Shown here: positions 33,347 to 42,426 of the stretch, piece by piece
Numbering within the stretch: position 1 is the stretch's first letter
How the letters are laid out: the number at the start of each line of letters is the position of its first letter
Assembly: GCF_001570605.1 (NCBI RefSeq)
Contig: NZ_BBXG01000001.1
Location: forward strand, 62,001-126,000
Source: Herbidospora cretacea
GTDB lineage: Bacteria > Actinomycetota > Actinomycetes > Streptosporangiales > Streptosporangiaceae
Length of the DNA: 64,000 nt
Direction of reading: 5' to 3'
Translations under genes and position numbers: made by a program
The notes under the pieces: model-generated
Databases searched by the model: none
The model's input: only the letters and a program-made list of their open reading frames with translations
What the model was told of the DNA's origin: nothing

Positions 33347-34600
33347 CTAGCCGAGAAGGGCGTCGACCTTGGACGCGGCTTCGGTCAGGGCCTCTTCGAC
33401 CGACTTGCGGCCGGCCGCGGCCTCGGTGAGCTCCTGGGTGACGGCGTCCTGCATCTCCTGCTGGCGGGCGATGACCGGCGGCAGCGCGATGCTCTTGAGC
33501 GAGTCGAAGACCGCCTGGCGGTTGGCCGGGACCGGGTCCTTCAGGTAGCCCGCCAGCACCGACTGGTCGGAGACCGGCGGGAGCTCCCACGAGCTGGCGA
33601 TCCGGGTGGTCGCCGCGACGTTCGAGCCGCTAAGGAACTTGGCCCAGGCGTACGCCTCACGCGGGTGCTTCGTCGTGGCCGAGGCGGCGACCGAGTTGTG
33701 GAAGACGGCGCTGGCCTTCTGGGTGTCGCCGGGCTCGACGACGACGTCCCACTGGAACGGCACGTCCTTCAGCCCGGCGAACTGCCAGATGCCGTTGTGC
33801 CACATCGCGAGCTTGCCCGACTTGAAAAGGTTGGTGTCGTAGTCGGCGGTGCCGCCGATCTCGGCCTCGGTCGGCATGGTCTTGCCGACCTTGTCGACCA
33901 GCCACTTCGCCGCCTTGACGCCCTCGGGGCTGTTGAAGGTCGACTTGCCGCCGCCCATGAACTCGCCGCCGGCCTGCTTGAGCGCCTTGTAGAACTCGAA
34001 GAAGGTGACCGGCTGGAAGTCGCCGAAGACGCCCTTCGCGGTCAGCTTCTCGGCCGCGGCCTTCTCGTCCTCCCAGGTCCAGTCGGCGGTGGGCAGCGGG
34101 ACGCCGGCCTTCTCGAACAGGTCCTTGTTGTAGAGCAGGACGACGGTGGAGAACGATGCCGGGAGCGCGAACTGCTTGCCCTCGTGCTTGAAGGCGTTCA
34201 GCGACTCGGGGGCGTAACCGGAGGTGTCGGTGTCGCCGCCCGCCGTGCCCAGGTCGAGCAGGCTGCCCGCGCCGGCGTAGGTGACGAAGTTCTCGTAGTT
34301 GAGCTCGAAGGTGTCGGGGGCGGTCTGGCCCGCGATGCTGGTCTGGAGCTTGGTGAAGTACTGGTCGTAGGGGGCCGTCTCGACCTGCACGTCCACCGTG
34401 GGGTTCTCCTTCTCGAACGCCGCCACGATCGTGTCGAGGTCCTTCACGTGGTCGGGGGCGGCGGAGAAGGTGAAGTAGCGGAGGGTGACCTTGCCGCCTG
34501 CGGCGGGCTCTTCCGTACGGGTCGCCGACCCCTGCGAGCAGGCGGTGGCGAGCAGGGCGGTGATCAGGGCCGCCGCGGCGACCCGGGCTGATCCGGCCAT
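33347..34600 (-). CDS. Sugar ABC transporter substrate-binding lipoprotein
   Basis: A 417-residue family 1 solute-binding protein. The lipobox ends at Cys21 (LLATACS), so it is anchored outside the membrane. The fold signature is seen in LRYFTFSAAPDHVK, FELNYENFVTY, and VVLLYNKDLFEKAGVPLPTADWTW, the standard extracellular-sugar-binding motif. An AAAGGAAC site lies upstream of ATG 34600. It follows the two permeases and precedes the glycosidases, so the ligand is probably the alpha-glucan oligosaccharide made by the two secreted GH31 enzymes. Confidence 0.93.
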   Translation of the reverse strand: MAGSARVAAAALITALLATACSQGSATRTEEPAAGGKVTLRYFTFSAAPDHVKDLDTIVAAFEKENPTVDVQVETAPYDQYFTKLQTSIAGQTAPDTFELNYENFVTYAGAGSLLDLGTAGGDTDTSGYAPESLNAFKHEGKQFALPASFSTVVLLYNKDLFEKAGVPLPTADWTWEDEKAAAEKLTAKGVFGDFQPVTFFEFYKALKQAGGEFMGGGKSTFNSPEGVKAAKWLVDKVGKTMPTEAEIGGTADYDTNLFKSGKLAMWHNGIWQFAGLKDVPFQWDVVVEPGDTQKASAVFHNSVAASATTKHPREAYAWAKFLSGSNVAATTRIASSWELPPVSDQSVLAGYLKDPVPANRQAVFDSLKSIALPPVIARQQEMQDAVTQELTEAAAGRKSVEEALTEAASKVDALLG

Positions 34601-34623
34601 GGTTGTTCCTTTGTTTCGGGGGG

Positions 34624-35430
34624 TTATTTGAGGCCTGACTGGGCCACGGAGGCGATGACGTGCTTCTGGGCGAACAGGTAGAGGATGAGGATCGGGACGA
34701 CGCTGACCACCGACCCGGCCATCACGACGTTCCACTCGGTGGTGAACTGGCCGTGCAGGTTGGCCAGCCCGAGGGGGAGCGTCATGAACTCGGGCGACCT
34801 GATGATCACCAGCGGCCACAGGTAGCTGTTCCAGCTCGCCATGAAGCCGAAGATCGCGAATGTGGCGAGGGCGGGCCTGATCAGCGGCAGCACGACCAGC
34901 GCGAAGATCCGGAAGTGCCCGGCGCCGTCGAGCACGGCCGCCTCGTCGAACTCCTTGGGCACCTGCTGGACGGCCTGGCGCAGCAGGAACACCCCGAACG
35001 CCGAGGCGATCGTGGGGGCCAGGACCGCGAAGTAGGTGTCGGTCAGGTTGAACGTGCGCATCTCGATGAACAGCGGCACGACCAGCACCTGGAGCGGCAC
35101 CATCAGCGTGGCCAGGTAGACCGCGAACAGCGCGCCCCGGCCGGGGAAGGGCAGCCGGGCGAAGGCGTAGGCGGCCATCGAGCTGGTGACCAGCTGGAAC
35201 ACGGTCGAGGCGACGGCGATCCAGAGGCTGTTGAACATGATCCGCCAGAACGGCATGGTCTCCAGCAGCCGCGCGTAGCCGTCGAGGGTGGCGTTGTCGG
35301 GCGTGAAGTCGGGCGGCGTCTGCAGGACGGTCCCCGCCGGGGTCAGCGAGGTGATCACCGCCCAGGCGAACGGGAACAGCATGACCAGGGCGCCCAGCCC
35401 CACCAGCAGGTATTTCAGCGACCTAGCCAT
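34624..35430 (-). CDS. Carbohydrate ABC transporter permease (MalG-type)
   Basis: A 268-residue inner-membrane permease of the CUT1 family with about six membrane helices. The EAA loop that contacts the ATPase is visible as EFDEAAVLDGAGHFRIFALVVLP. Its start overlaps the end of the MalF-type partner gene by 8 bases. No ATPase gene is in the operon; actinomycetes often use a shared MsiK-type ATPase encoded elsewhere, which is the likely arrangement. Confidence 0.93.
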   Translation of the reverse strand: MARSLKYLLVGLGALVMLFPFAWAVITSLTPAGTVLQTPPDFTPDNATLDGYARLLETMPFWRIMFNSLWIAVASTVFQLVTSSMAAYAFARLPFPGRGALFAVYLATLMVPLQVLVVPLFIEMRTFNLTDTYFAVLAPTIASAFGVFLLRQAVQQVPKEFDEAAVLDGAGHFRIFALVVLPLIRPALATFAIFGFMASWNSYLWPLVIIRSPEFMTLPLGLANLHGQFTTEWNVVMAGSVVSVVPILILYLFAQKHVIASVAQSGLK

Positions 35431-36352
35431 AGTTCACCCACCGGCGCTGGCCCCGGACCTGGACGAGCGTGACCACCAGCACGACCGCGAACAGCAGCCA
35501 CGACAGGGCGGACGCCTCACCGGCGCGGCCGTATTTGAAGGTCAGGTTGTAGACCTGCTCGACGACGACCTGGGTCGCGCCGGCCGGTCCGCCGCCGGTC
35601 ATGACATGGACCTGGTCGAAGACCTGGAACCCGTTGATCAGCGAGATGACGACGACGAAGAACGTGCTGGGGGACAGCAGCGGCAGCGTGATCCGGCGGA
35701 ACCGCTGCCAGGCGTTCGCGCCGTCGACCCGGGCGGCCTCGATGTACTCCTTCGGGATGGCCTGGAGCCCGGCCAGCAGGATGATCATCACGAAGCCGAG
35801 GTCCTTCCAGGCCGAGGCGAGGATGATCGAGGGCATCGCCCAGTCGGGGTCGGTCCACCACCCCGGCCCTTGGAGGCCGACCAGGCCGATCGCCCAGTTG
35901 ACGATCCCCGACGCCGGGTTGAGCAGCCACTTCCACAGCAGCGCCACGACCACCCACGACGTGACGACCGGCAGGAAGTAGATCGCCCGGAAGATGTCGC
36001 GGCCCTTCATGGCCCGGTTGAGCAGCATCGCCAGGCCGAGGCCCCCGGCGTAGACGAGGGGGAGGTATCCGGCGATGAAGTAGAGGGTGTGGCCGAACGC
36101 GGCGCGGGTCTCCTCGCTGCCGAGAAGATAGGCGTAGTTGTCCAGGCCGACCCACTTCATCGGCGTGATGAGGTTCCACTCGTGCAGCGACGTCCAGAGC
36201 GAACCGGCCATCGGGATCAGGGTGAAGAGCAGGAGCGGGACCGCGCTGGGGAGCAGGAAGACGGCGACCGTGAGGGCGTAGCGGAGGCGCTTCCTCGGCG
36301 GGCGGACCGGCTGCTTGGCGGCGGTCTGCGGAGGGGCCTCGGTGAGGGTCAC
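35423..36352 (-). CDS. Sugar ABC transporter permease (MalF-type)
   Basis: A 309-residue CUT1 permease, six membrane helices after a basic N-terminal tail. The EAA loop reads EYIEAARVDGANAWQRFRRITLPLL. The GTG at 36352 has a GGGGAGG site 6 bases upstream. It lies 49 bases after the ROK regulator gene on the same strand with no terminator between, so the regulator heads the operon. Confidence 0.93.
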   Translation of the reverse strand: MTLTEAPPQTAAKQPVRPPRKRLRYALTVAVFLLPSAVPLLLFTLIPMAGSLWTSLHEWNLITPMKWVGLDNYAYLLGSEETRAAFGHTLYFIAGYLPLVYAGGLGLAMLLNRAMKGRDIFRAIYFLPVVTSWVVVALLWKWLLNPASGIVNWAIGLVGLQGPGWWTDPDWAMPSIILASAWKDLGFVMIILLAGLQAIPKEYIEAARVDGANAWQRFRRITLPLLSPSTFFVVVISLINGFQVFDQVHVMTGGGPAGATQVVVEQVYNLTFKYGRAGEASALSWLLFAVVLVVTLVQVRGQRRWVNYG

Positions 36353-36401
36353 CGGACACCTCCCCGCCGGGCTGCGGCCCGGGACATCGTCTTTTCGTGC
36401 G

Positions 36402-37583
36402 TCATGAGCTCGCCCCGATCAGCCGGGCGCGCACCATCCGGCCCTGCTCCCCGGCCGCGCCCTCGGTGTCGAAGGGGGTCGCGAGCACCAGCGCCGCCGC
36501 GCCCTGGGCCCAGGAGGTGTCGTCCCAGCTCTCGACCTCGATCTCGATGTCGCGGCGGCCCGGCATGAGCTGGCGGCGGACCGCTTTGTCGAAGCCGTCG
36601 CGCCAGTAGGGCCAGTGGGCCGTGCCCTCGCCGAGGACCACGACCACCTCGGGGTCGACGACGTTTATCAAGCCCGCCGTCGCCCGGCCGAGGATCGTAC
36701 CGGCCTCGGCGAAGACCTCGCGGGCGCGGGGATCGGACCCGGCCAGGGCGCCCAGTTCGTCGACCGTCATCACGTCGAGGCCGCGTTCGCGGGCCGAGGT
36801 CACCAGGCCGGCCGCGCCGACGACGGCCTCCAGGCACCCGTACGCCCCGCAGCCGCACAGCGGTCCGTCCACAGCGACCGGGACGTGCCCGAACTCGCCG
36901 GCGCCGCCGCGCGCGCCCCGGTAGACCCGGCCGTCGGCGACGATCGCGGCGCCGACGCCGCGCCCTATGGTCAGAACGAGGAAGTCGCGGTGGGTGCGGC
37001 CCCGGCCGTAGAGGCGCTCGGCCACGGCCAGCGCGTTGACGTCGTTCTCCAGCAGGACGGGAAGCTTGAGGCGGCGGCGGAGGCGGTCGCCGACCGGCAT
37101 GGCCTGCCAGCCGAGAGTGGGGGCGTTGCAGGTTCCGACGGCCTGGTCGTCGACGCTGCCGGGGACGCAGACCCCGACGCCGAGCAGGGGAGGGACCTGG
37201 TCCAGCACGCCGGCGACGGCCTCGGCCAGCTCGCCGAGCGCGTCGGGGGAGGAGGGGTCGAAGGGGCTCTCCCAGGAGCCGAGGACCTCGCCGTCGAGGC
37301 GGACCTCGACGATGACCAGGTGCTCGGCGGTCACCTTCACGCCGAGCGCGCGCCCGGCCGAGCCGACGAGGCCGAGGCGCTGGGCGGGGCGTCCGCCCCG
37401 GGACGGCTGGAGGTCGAGTTCCTCCAGCATGCCCGCCGCCATGAGGGCCTTGGTGAGCTGGGTGACGGTCGCGGGGGAGAGGTCGAGCTCCTTGGCCAGC
37501 TCGGTGCGGCTGAGCGGCCCGACCGTGCCGAGCAGGGCGAGGATCGCCGTCCGGGTGAGGTCACCTCGATCGGTCGCAGCCAT
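36402..37583 (-). CDS. ROK-family transcriptional regulator of the alpha-glucan operon
   Basis: A 393-residue repressor-type ROK protein. An N-terminal winged helix-turn-helix (LSRTELAKELDLSPATVTQLTKALMAAG) is followed by the sugar-kinase-like ROK domain, with the ENDVNALAVAE motif and the zinc site around CGCGAYGCLE. It is therefore a regulator, not a bare kinase. ATG 37583 has an AAAGTGAG site; the frame is open 18 codons further up. The palindrome CTTTATTGGTAAAG just upstream is a good operator. An incoming or derived sugar would presumably release it. Confidence 0.9.
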   Translation of the reverse strand: MAATDRGDLTRTAILALLGTVGPLSRTELAKELDLSPATVTQLTKALMAAGMLEELDLQPSRGGRPAQRLGLVGSAGRALGVKVTAEHLVIVEVRLDGEVLGSWESPFDPSSPDALGELAEAVAGVLDQVPPLLGVGVCVPGSVDDQAVGTCNAPTLGWQAMPVGDRLRRRLKLPVLLENDVNALAVAERLYGRGRTHRDFLVLTIGRGVGAAIVADGRVYRGARGGAGEFGHVPVAVDGPLCGCGAYGCLEAVVGAAGLVTSARERGLDVMTVDELGALAGSDPRAREVFAEAGTILGRATAGLINVVDPEVVVVLGEGTAHWPYWRDGFDKAVRRQLMPGRRDIEIEVESWDDTSWAQGAAALVLATPFDTEGAAGEQGRMVRARLIGASS

Positions 37584-37595
37584 CGGGCTCACTTT

Positions 37596-37609
37596 CTTTA
37601 TTGGTAAAG
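37596..37609. promoter_or_regulatory. Probable ROK operator at the head of the operon
   Basis: CTTTATTGGTAAAG has perfect 5-base arms around TTGG and lies 12 bases above the ROK gene start. Such AT-rich palindromes in a GC-rich genome are typical ROK/NagC/XylR targets. Confidence 0.5.
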
Positions 37610-37674
37610 TTAGTCCCGAAATATGGCTGCTCAGCAAGGTACTGTCAAGACTCCGAAACCAGATCGAAACCTGT

Positions 37675-38529
37675 TCAGTGGCGGGTGCAGGGACGCACGA
37701 CGGCGATCGGGCAGCGGGCGTGCCGGAGCACCCGGCGGCTGACCGACCCCATGACGGTCGACCCGGCCCGGCCTCGGCCGTGGGAGCCCACCACGACCAG
37801 GTCGGCCTCGCGGGAGGCGTCGACCAGCGCCTCGACCGGGTGCGCGGTGCGCAGGTCGTCGAAGACCGGCAGGGCCGGATAGCGCGTGCGGTGCCGGGCG
37901 AGCTGGTGGGTGGCCACCGCCCGCTGGCCCGCGCGGACGGCGTCGACGTCGATCGTGATCTCCGGGGCGTAGCCGTGCGACGGGAGGGTCCAGGCGTTCA
38001 GGGCGCGGATCCCGGCGTTGTACCGGCTGGCGTGCTCGAAGGCGTAGGAGATCGGGTCCTGGCAGTCGGCCGCCTCGTCCAGGCCGATCACGACCTCGCC
38101 GACGCGGCGGCGGGGCCGGTCGCGGACGATCACGACCGGGCCGGCGGCGTGCCCGGCGAGCTGCATGCTGACCGATCCCAGAATGCTCCCGGCGGTCCTG
38201 GCCATGCCCCGGCTGCCGAGCACCAGCGCGGCCGACTCGTCGGCCATCCTGCGCAGCACGTCGGCCGGCCGGCCCTCGGCGTTCTCCAGCCGCATCCCGA
38301 GCCCGGGGCTCCGGTCGCGCGCGGTCTTCTCGGCCTCGGTCAGGATCCGGGAGGCCAGGTCCGCGAACTGGTCGTCGAGCGCGGAGGCGTCGACGAGCCG
38401 GTACGGGTACCGGTCGATCACGTGGACGATGCGCAGCATCGCCCCCCGGCGGGCCGCGTCGTCGGCGGCCCACTCGACGGCGGCCAGCGACGGCGGCGAG
38501 CCGTCGACACCGACTGTTACATCCCTCAT
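37675..38529 (-). CDS. Universal stress protein, two tandem Usp domains
   Basis: A 284-residue protein of two UspA domains (about residues 1-140 and 145-284). Each has the ATP-binding end motif: VLGSRGMARTAGSILGSVS and VVVGSHGRGRAGSTVMGSVS, matching G-2x-G-9x-G-S/T. ATG 38529 has a GGGGGAG site; the frame extends up to 38655 through the regulatory region and is not used. Tandem Usp genes are classic members of the mycobacterial DosR dormancy regulon, and this one diverges from a DevR-type regulator with DevR-like boxes between. Confidence 0.9.
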   Translation of the reverse strand: MRDVTVGVDGSPPSLAAVEWAADDAARRGAMLRIVHVIDRYPYRLVDASALDDQFADLASRILTEAEKTARDRSPGLGMRLENAEGRPADVLRRMADESAALVLGSRGMARTAGSILGSVSMQLAGHAAGPVVIVRDRPRRRVGEVVIGLDEAADCQDPISYAFEHASRYNAGIRALNAWTLPSHGYAPEITIDVDAVRAGQRAVATHQLARHRTRYPALPVFDDLRTAHPVEALVDASREADLVVVGSHGRGRAGSTVMGSVSRRVLRHARCPIAVVRPCTRH

Positions 38530-38588
38530 GACTCCCCCTTGGGTTTCGCCCTGTCCTCCATGACAACGCTTGAGCTGGGCAAATACCC

Positions 38589-38604
38589 AGGGTCGAAAGT
38601 CCCT
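38589..38604. promoter_or_regulatory. DevR/DosR-like box, distal copy
   Basis: AGGGTCGAAAGTCCCT closely follows the known DosR consensus core (GGGACTNNNGTCCC), with one arm imperfect. It lies between the divergent usp and response regulator genes, centred 28 bases from a second copy. Confidence 0.55.
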
Positions 38605-38616
38605 AATAGGACAAAG

Positions 38617-38632
38617 AGGGACTTTGGTCCCT
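38617..38632. promoter_or_regulatory. DevR/DosR-like box, proximal copy
   Basis: AGGGACTTTGGTCCCT has perfect 6-base arms (AGGGAC/GTCCCT) and matches the DosR consensus core. It lies 35 bases above the response regulator start and would allow autoregulation as well as control of usp. Confidence 0.65.
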
Positions 38633-38666
38633 ACCTGGCCAGAAAAGGGATGCATAGGTTGAAGAC

Positions 38667-39305
38667 ATGATTCGTGTCTTCCTTGTGGACGATCATGAAG
38701 TCGTGCGGCGCGGTGTGGCGGCCCTGCTGGAGGCCGAGGACGACATCCGCGTCGTGGGCGAGGCCGGATCGGTCGCGGCGGCGATCACGCGCATCCCCGC
38801 GCTCCGGCCCGACGTGGCGGTCCTGGACGTCCGCCTGCCCGACGGCAACGGCGTGGACGTCTGCCGCGAGGTCCGCAGCGCCGTCCCCGAGCTGCCGTGC
38901 CTGATGCTGACCTCCTATGCCGACGACGACGCCCTGTTCCAGGCCGTGATGGCCGGGGCCTCGGGCTACGTCCTGAAGCAGATCCACGGATCCGACCTGG
39001 TGGGCGCGGTGCGCGCGGTGGCGGGCGGCCGGTCGCTGCTCGACCCGAAGGCGACCACGACCATGCTGCGGCGGCTGCGGGAGGGGACCGCCCGCCGCGA
39101 CCCGCTCGCGGCCCTGACCGACCAGGAGCGCCGGATCCTGGAGCACATCGGCGAGGGCATGACGAACCGGCAGATCGGCGACCAGATGTTCCTGGCCGAG
39201 AAGACGGTCAAGAACCACGTCTCCCGGCTGCTGGGCAAACTCGGCATGCAGCGCCGGACCCAGGTGGCCGTCTACGCCGCCCGGATGCAGTCGGACGGTG
39301 TCTAG
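38667..39305 (+). CDS. DevR/DosR-type response regulator (NarL family)
   Basis: A 212-residue regulator. The receiver domain has the acidic pair DD at 8-9, phospho-acceptor Asp54 (VLDVRLPDG) and the GYVLKQ lysine. The LuxR-type helix-turn-helix is at about 148-205 ([20 protein letters not shown], ending [20 protein letters not shown]). This is the layout and length of mycobacterial DevR, which induces the hypoxia/NO dormancy genes. The partner kinase is convergent, sharing the four bases CTAG at the stops. Confidence 0.9.
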   Translation: MIRVFLVDDHEVVRRGVAALLEAEDDIRVVGEAGSVAAAITRIPALRPDVAVLDVRLPDGNGVDVCREVRSAVPELPCLMLTSYADDDALFQAVMAGASGYVLKQIHGSDLVGAVRAVAGGRSLLDPKATTTMLRRLREGTARRDPLAALTDQERRILEHIGEGMTNRQIGDQMFLAEKTVKNHVSRLLGKLGMQRRTQVAVYAARMQSDGV

Positions 39306-40975
39306 CTGAGGGGGACCTGCCACAGCAGGTGGGTCCCGCAGCCCTCGCGGGGGGCGGCCTCGAAACGGCCGCCGAGCATCTTCGCGCGCTGCTCCAGATT
39401 CCGCAGTCCGCTGCGCCGCCCGTGGGCCGGCAGGCCGACGCCGTCGTCGTCGACGGTCAGGACCACCTCGTCGCCCGCCTCCAGTGACACCTCGACCCGG
39501 TTGGCCGCGGCGTGCCGGACCACGTTCGACAGCGCCTCGCGCAGGACCGCCAGCACCTGGTCGCCGATCTCCTCGGGCACGCCGTAGTCGAGCTGCCCGT
39601 CCAGCCGCAGCACCGGCCGGAACCCCAGGTCCCCGTACGTCTTGTCGATCAGCTCCGCCACCCGGGAGCGCAGCCCCGACTCGTCCGGCCCCAGCGGGCC
39701 CTGGAGGGCGAAGATCGTCGCCCGGATCTGCCGGATGGTCGCGTCGAGCTCGTCCACCGAATGGCGCACCCGGGCCGCCGCCTCGGGGTGCTCCACCAGC
39801 CGGACCGTGCTCATCAGGGTCATCGCCACCGCGAACAGCCGCTGGATCACCACGTCGTGCAGGTCCTTGGCGATGCGGTCGCGGTCCTCCAGCAGGTTGA
39901 TCCGCTCGGCGTCGCGCCGCGTCTCGGCCAGTTCCAGGGCCACGGTGGCCTGGGCCGCGAAGGACGTGAGCATCTCCATCGACGACGCGCCGAACGGGAT
40001 CCGGCCCGGCCGCTTCCCCAGGCCGAGGACGCCGCGCACCGATCCGGCCGAGCCCAGGGGGATGGCGGCGGCCGGCCCGATGGGCAGGCCCCGGATGGTC
40101 TCGTACCCGGCGGCGGTCATGTCGGTGACGAAAAGGGCCTCTCCGGTCTTGTAGGCCTTGCCCGCCAGGGACGTGTCGAGTCCGACCTCGCCGCCGATCA
40201 GCTCGCCGATCCCTTCGGCGACCAGCGCCCGGAGCGAGGTGCCGCCCTCGACCGGGAAGAACACCAGGGCGGTGTCGGAGTCGGCCATCTCCTTGATCCG
40301 CTTGGCCACCTGGGCCAGGACGTCTCCGGGCCCGGCTCCGGAGAGCAGGCTCGTGGTCACGTCGGCGGTGGCCTGCAGCCAGAGTTCCCGGCGGCGGGTC
40401 TCCTCGTACAGGCGGGCGTTCTCGATCGCCACGCCCGCCGCGGTGGCCAGGGCGACGACGACGGCCTCGTCCTCCTCGTCGAACTCGCCGCCGCCGCGCT
40501 TCTCGGTCAGGTAGAGGTTGCCGAAGACCTCGTCGCGGACCCGCAGCGGCACGCCCAGGAAGGATCCCATCGGGGGGTGCCCGTCGGGGAAGCCTTGGGA
40601 CTCGTCGTGGTCGGCGATCCGCGACAGCCGCAGCGGTCTCGGCTCCTTGATGAGCTGGCCCAGCACGCCCAGGCCGTGGGGCCAGTGCTCGATCCGGGCG
40701 ATCTCCTGCTCGCTGAGGCCGACGGGGAGGAACTCCACCAGCGTGTGTTCGTCGCCGATCACGCCGAGGGCGCCGTAACTGGCGTCCACGAGGCGGGTGG
40801 CGGTCTCGACGATGCGCCGCAGCACCGTCTCCAGTTCGAGGTCGCCGCCGATGAGGACCACGGCCTCCAGCAGGGTGTGGACCCGGTCGCGGGTGGCGAG
40901 CACGGCGTCGAGTCTCGTCTGGAGCTCCGAGAGGAGTTCGTCCAGCCGCATGCTTGGAATCAATGGACGGGACAT
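39302..40975 (-). CDS. DevS/DosT-type double-GAF sensor histidine kinase
   Basis: A 557-residue soluble histidine kinase. GAF-A (about 45-190) contains [18 protein letters not shown], with His133 in the position of the proximal haem ligand of DevS (His149). GAF-B is at about 205-350. The HisKA_3 dimerisation helix has [16 protein letters not shown] with phospho-acceptor His373, and a HATPase domain ends the protein ([12 protein letters not shown]). Haem-based sensing of O2, NO or CO is inferred from this histidine and the family. It is convergent with the response regulator rather than in the devR-devS operon order of mycobacteria. Confidence 0.9.
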   Translation of the reverse strand: MSRPLIPSMRLDELLSELQTRLDAVLATRDRVHTLLEAVVLIGGDLELETVLRRIVETATRLVDASYGALGVIGDEHTLVEFLPVGLSEQEIARIEHWPHGLGVLGQLIKEPRPLRLSRIADHDESQGFPDGHPPMGSFLGVPLRVRDEVFGNLYLTEKRGGGEFDEEDEAVVVALATAAGVAIENARLYEETRRRELWLQATADVTTSLLSGAGPGDVLAQVAKRIKEMADSDTALVFFPVEGGTSLRALVAEGIGELIGGEVGLDTSLAGKAYKTGEALFVTDMTAAGYETIRGLPIGPAAAIPLGSAGSVRGVLGLGKRPGRIPFGASSMEMLTSFAAQATVALELAETRRDAERINLLEDRDRIAKDLHDVVIQRLFAVAMTLMSTVRLVEHPEAAARVRHSVDELDATIRQIRATIFALQGPLGPDESGLRSRVAELIDKTYGDLGFRPVLRLDGQLDYGVPEEIGDQVLAVLREALSNVVRHAAANRVEVSLEAGDEVVLTVDDDGVGLPAHGRRSGLRNLEQRAKMLGGRFEAAPREGCGTHLLWQVPLS

Positions 40976-41162
40976 AATCCCATCCTGCTTCCCTTATATG
41001 GACATATCGCCCAATCTTGGGTCAGTAGATCCATTGAACCGAGGGGCCCAGCCGATGGGCGGTCCAACCGACCGTCAAGCCACGTCGAGGTCCGATCTTG
41101 CGCCGCCGCCCCCGGGGAGGGATCTTGCTGGGGTAACCCGATCTTCCTGAGGAGACCCCACG

Positions 41163-42326
41163 ATGCTGCCTCTCCACCTGCGCCGCCAGGGATTCGAGCC
41201 CGATCCCGAGCTGACCGCCGTCCGCGAGCAGGAGGGCCTGACGCGGGTGCCCACCCCCTACGGCCGCGACGCCTGGCTGGTCACCCGCTACGACGACGTG
41301 CGTGACGTGCTCAGGAACGCCGAGCTGTTCAGTTACGGCCACGGGATCAACATCCCGCCGATGAACGAGGAGCAGACCAGACGCCTGAAGGCGGGCGCGC
41401 TGCTGATGATGGACCCGCCCGACCACACCCGCTTACGCCGCATGCTCACCCCCGAGTTCACCATGCGCCGCATCCGCCGCCTGGAACCCCGGGTCCGCGA
41501 GATCGTGGCCGCCCACCTCGACGAGATGGAGCGCACCGGTCCTCCCGCCGACCTGGTCGCCGGGTTCGCCACCCCGATCCCGTCGCTGGTCATCTGCGAG
41601 CTCCTCGGCGTCCCCTACGCCGACCGCGACGGCTTCCAGGCCCGCAGCCGCGCGGCCCTCGACTTCAACCTGGCCCCGGAGGCGCGCGGCCGGGCGCAGG
41701 TGGAGTCGTCCGCCTACATGGGCGAACTGGTCGCCCGCGCCCGCGTCGAACCGGGCGACGACCTGCTCGGCATGCTGGTCAGGGAGCAGGGCGACGACGT
41801 GACCGACGTCGAGCTGATCGGCCTGGGCGGCCTGCTGCTGCTCGCCGGGCACGAGACCACCGCCAGCATGATCGGCCTGGGCACCCTGGCCCTGCTCCGC
41901 CACCCCGACCAGCTCGCCACGTTCCGCGAGGACCCCGCCAGGGTCGACGGCATGGTCGAGGAACTGCTCCGCTGGCTCACGATCATCCACGCGGGCGCCG
42001 TCAAGGTCGCCACCGCCGACACCGAGCTCGCCGGGGTGAAGATCGCCAAGGGCGACGCGGTCGTGGTCTCCCTCCCCGCCGCCAACCGCGACCCCGCCCT
42101 CACCGAGAACCCCGACGTCTTCGACGTCACCCGCCCCGAGGTGGCCCACGTGGCCTTCGGCTACGGCGCCCACCACTGCATCGGCGCGCCGCTGGCCCGT
42201 ATGGAGATGCGCATCGCCTTCCCCGCCCTCTTCGACCGCTTCCCGGACCTGCGCGAGGCGGGCGAGCCGGAATTCCGCTCCTTCAACGCGGTCTACGGCC
42301 TCACGAAGTTCCCGGTGGCGTGGTAA
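41163..42326 (+). CDS. Cytochrome P450
   Basis: A 387-residue soluble bacterial P450. The I-helix oxygen-activation motif AGHETTA starts near residue 229, the ExxR motif is in EELLRW near 266, and the haem loop FGYGAHHCIGAP has the thiolate ligand Cys339. An upstream GAGGAG-like site supports ATG 41163. No ferredoxin or reductase gene is adjacent, and no biosynthetic cluster surrounds it, so the substrate cannot be inferred. Confidence 0.92.
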   Translation: MLPLHLRRQGFEPDPELTAVREQEGLTRVPTPYGRDAWLVTRYDDVRDVLRNAELFSYGHGINIPPMNEEQTRRLKAGALLMMDPPDHTRLRRMLTPEFTMRRIRRLEPRVREIVAAHLDEMERTGPPADLVAGFATPIPSLVICELLGVPYADRDGFQARSRAALDFNLAPEARGRAQVESSAYMGELVARARVEPGDDLLGMLVREQGDDVTDVELIGLGGLLLLAGHETTASMIGLGTLALLRHPDQLATFREDPARVDGMVEELLRWLTIIHAGAVKVATADTELAGVKIAKGDAVVVSLPAANRDPALTENPDVFDVTRPEVAHVAFGYGAHHCIGAPLARMEMRIAFPALFDRFPDLREAGEPEFRSFNAVYGLTKFPVAW

Positions 42327-42364
42327 AAGCCTCTTTCTCCGTTACGGCTCCGCCCACCACGGCC

Positions 42365-42390
42365 CCGCCCGCCGTCGCCGGCGCGGGCGG
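42365..42390. terminator. Bidirectional hairpin between P450 and VWA genes
   Basis: CCGCCCGC (42365-42372) and GCGGGCGG (42383-42390) form perfect 8-base arms. It lies between two convergent genes and can serve both. Confidence 0.5.
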
Positions 42391-42426
42391 CGGCCCGGCG
42401 CTCCTCAGCCGCTCGGGCGGGCGCCG

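Noticed and set aside
33347-36352. Missing ATPase in the alpha-glucan ABC operon as evidence of decay.
   Set aside because: CUT1 systems in actinomycetes commonly share one ATPase encoded elsewhere, so its absence is normal.
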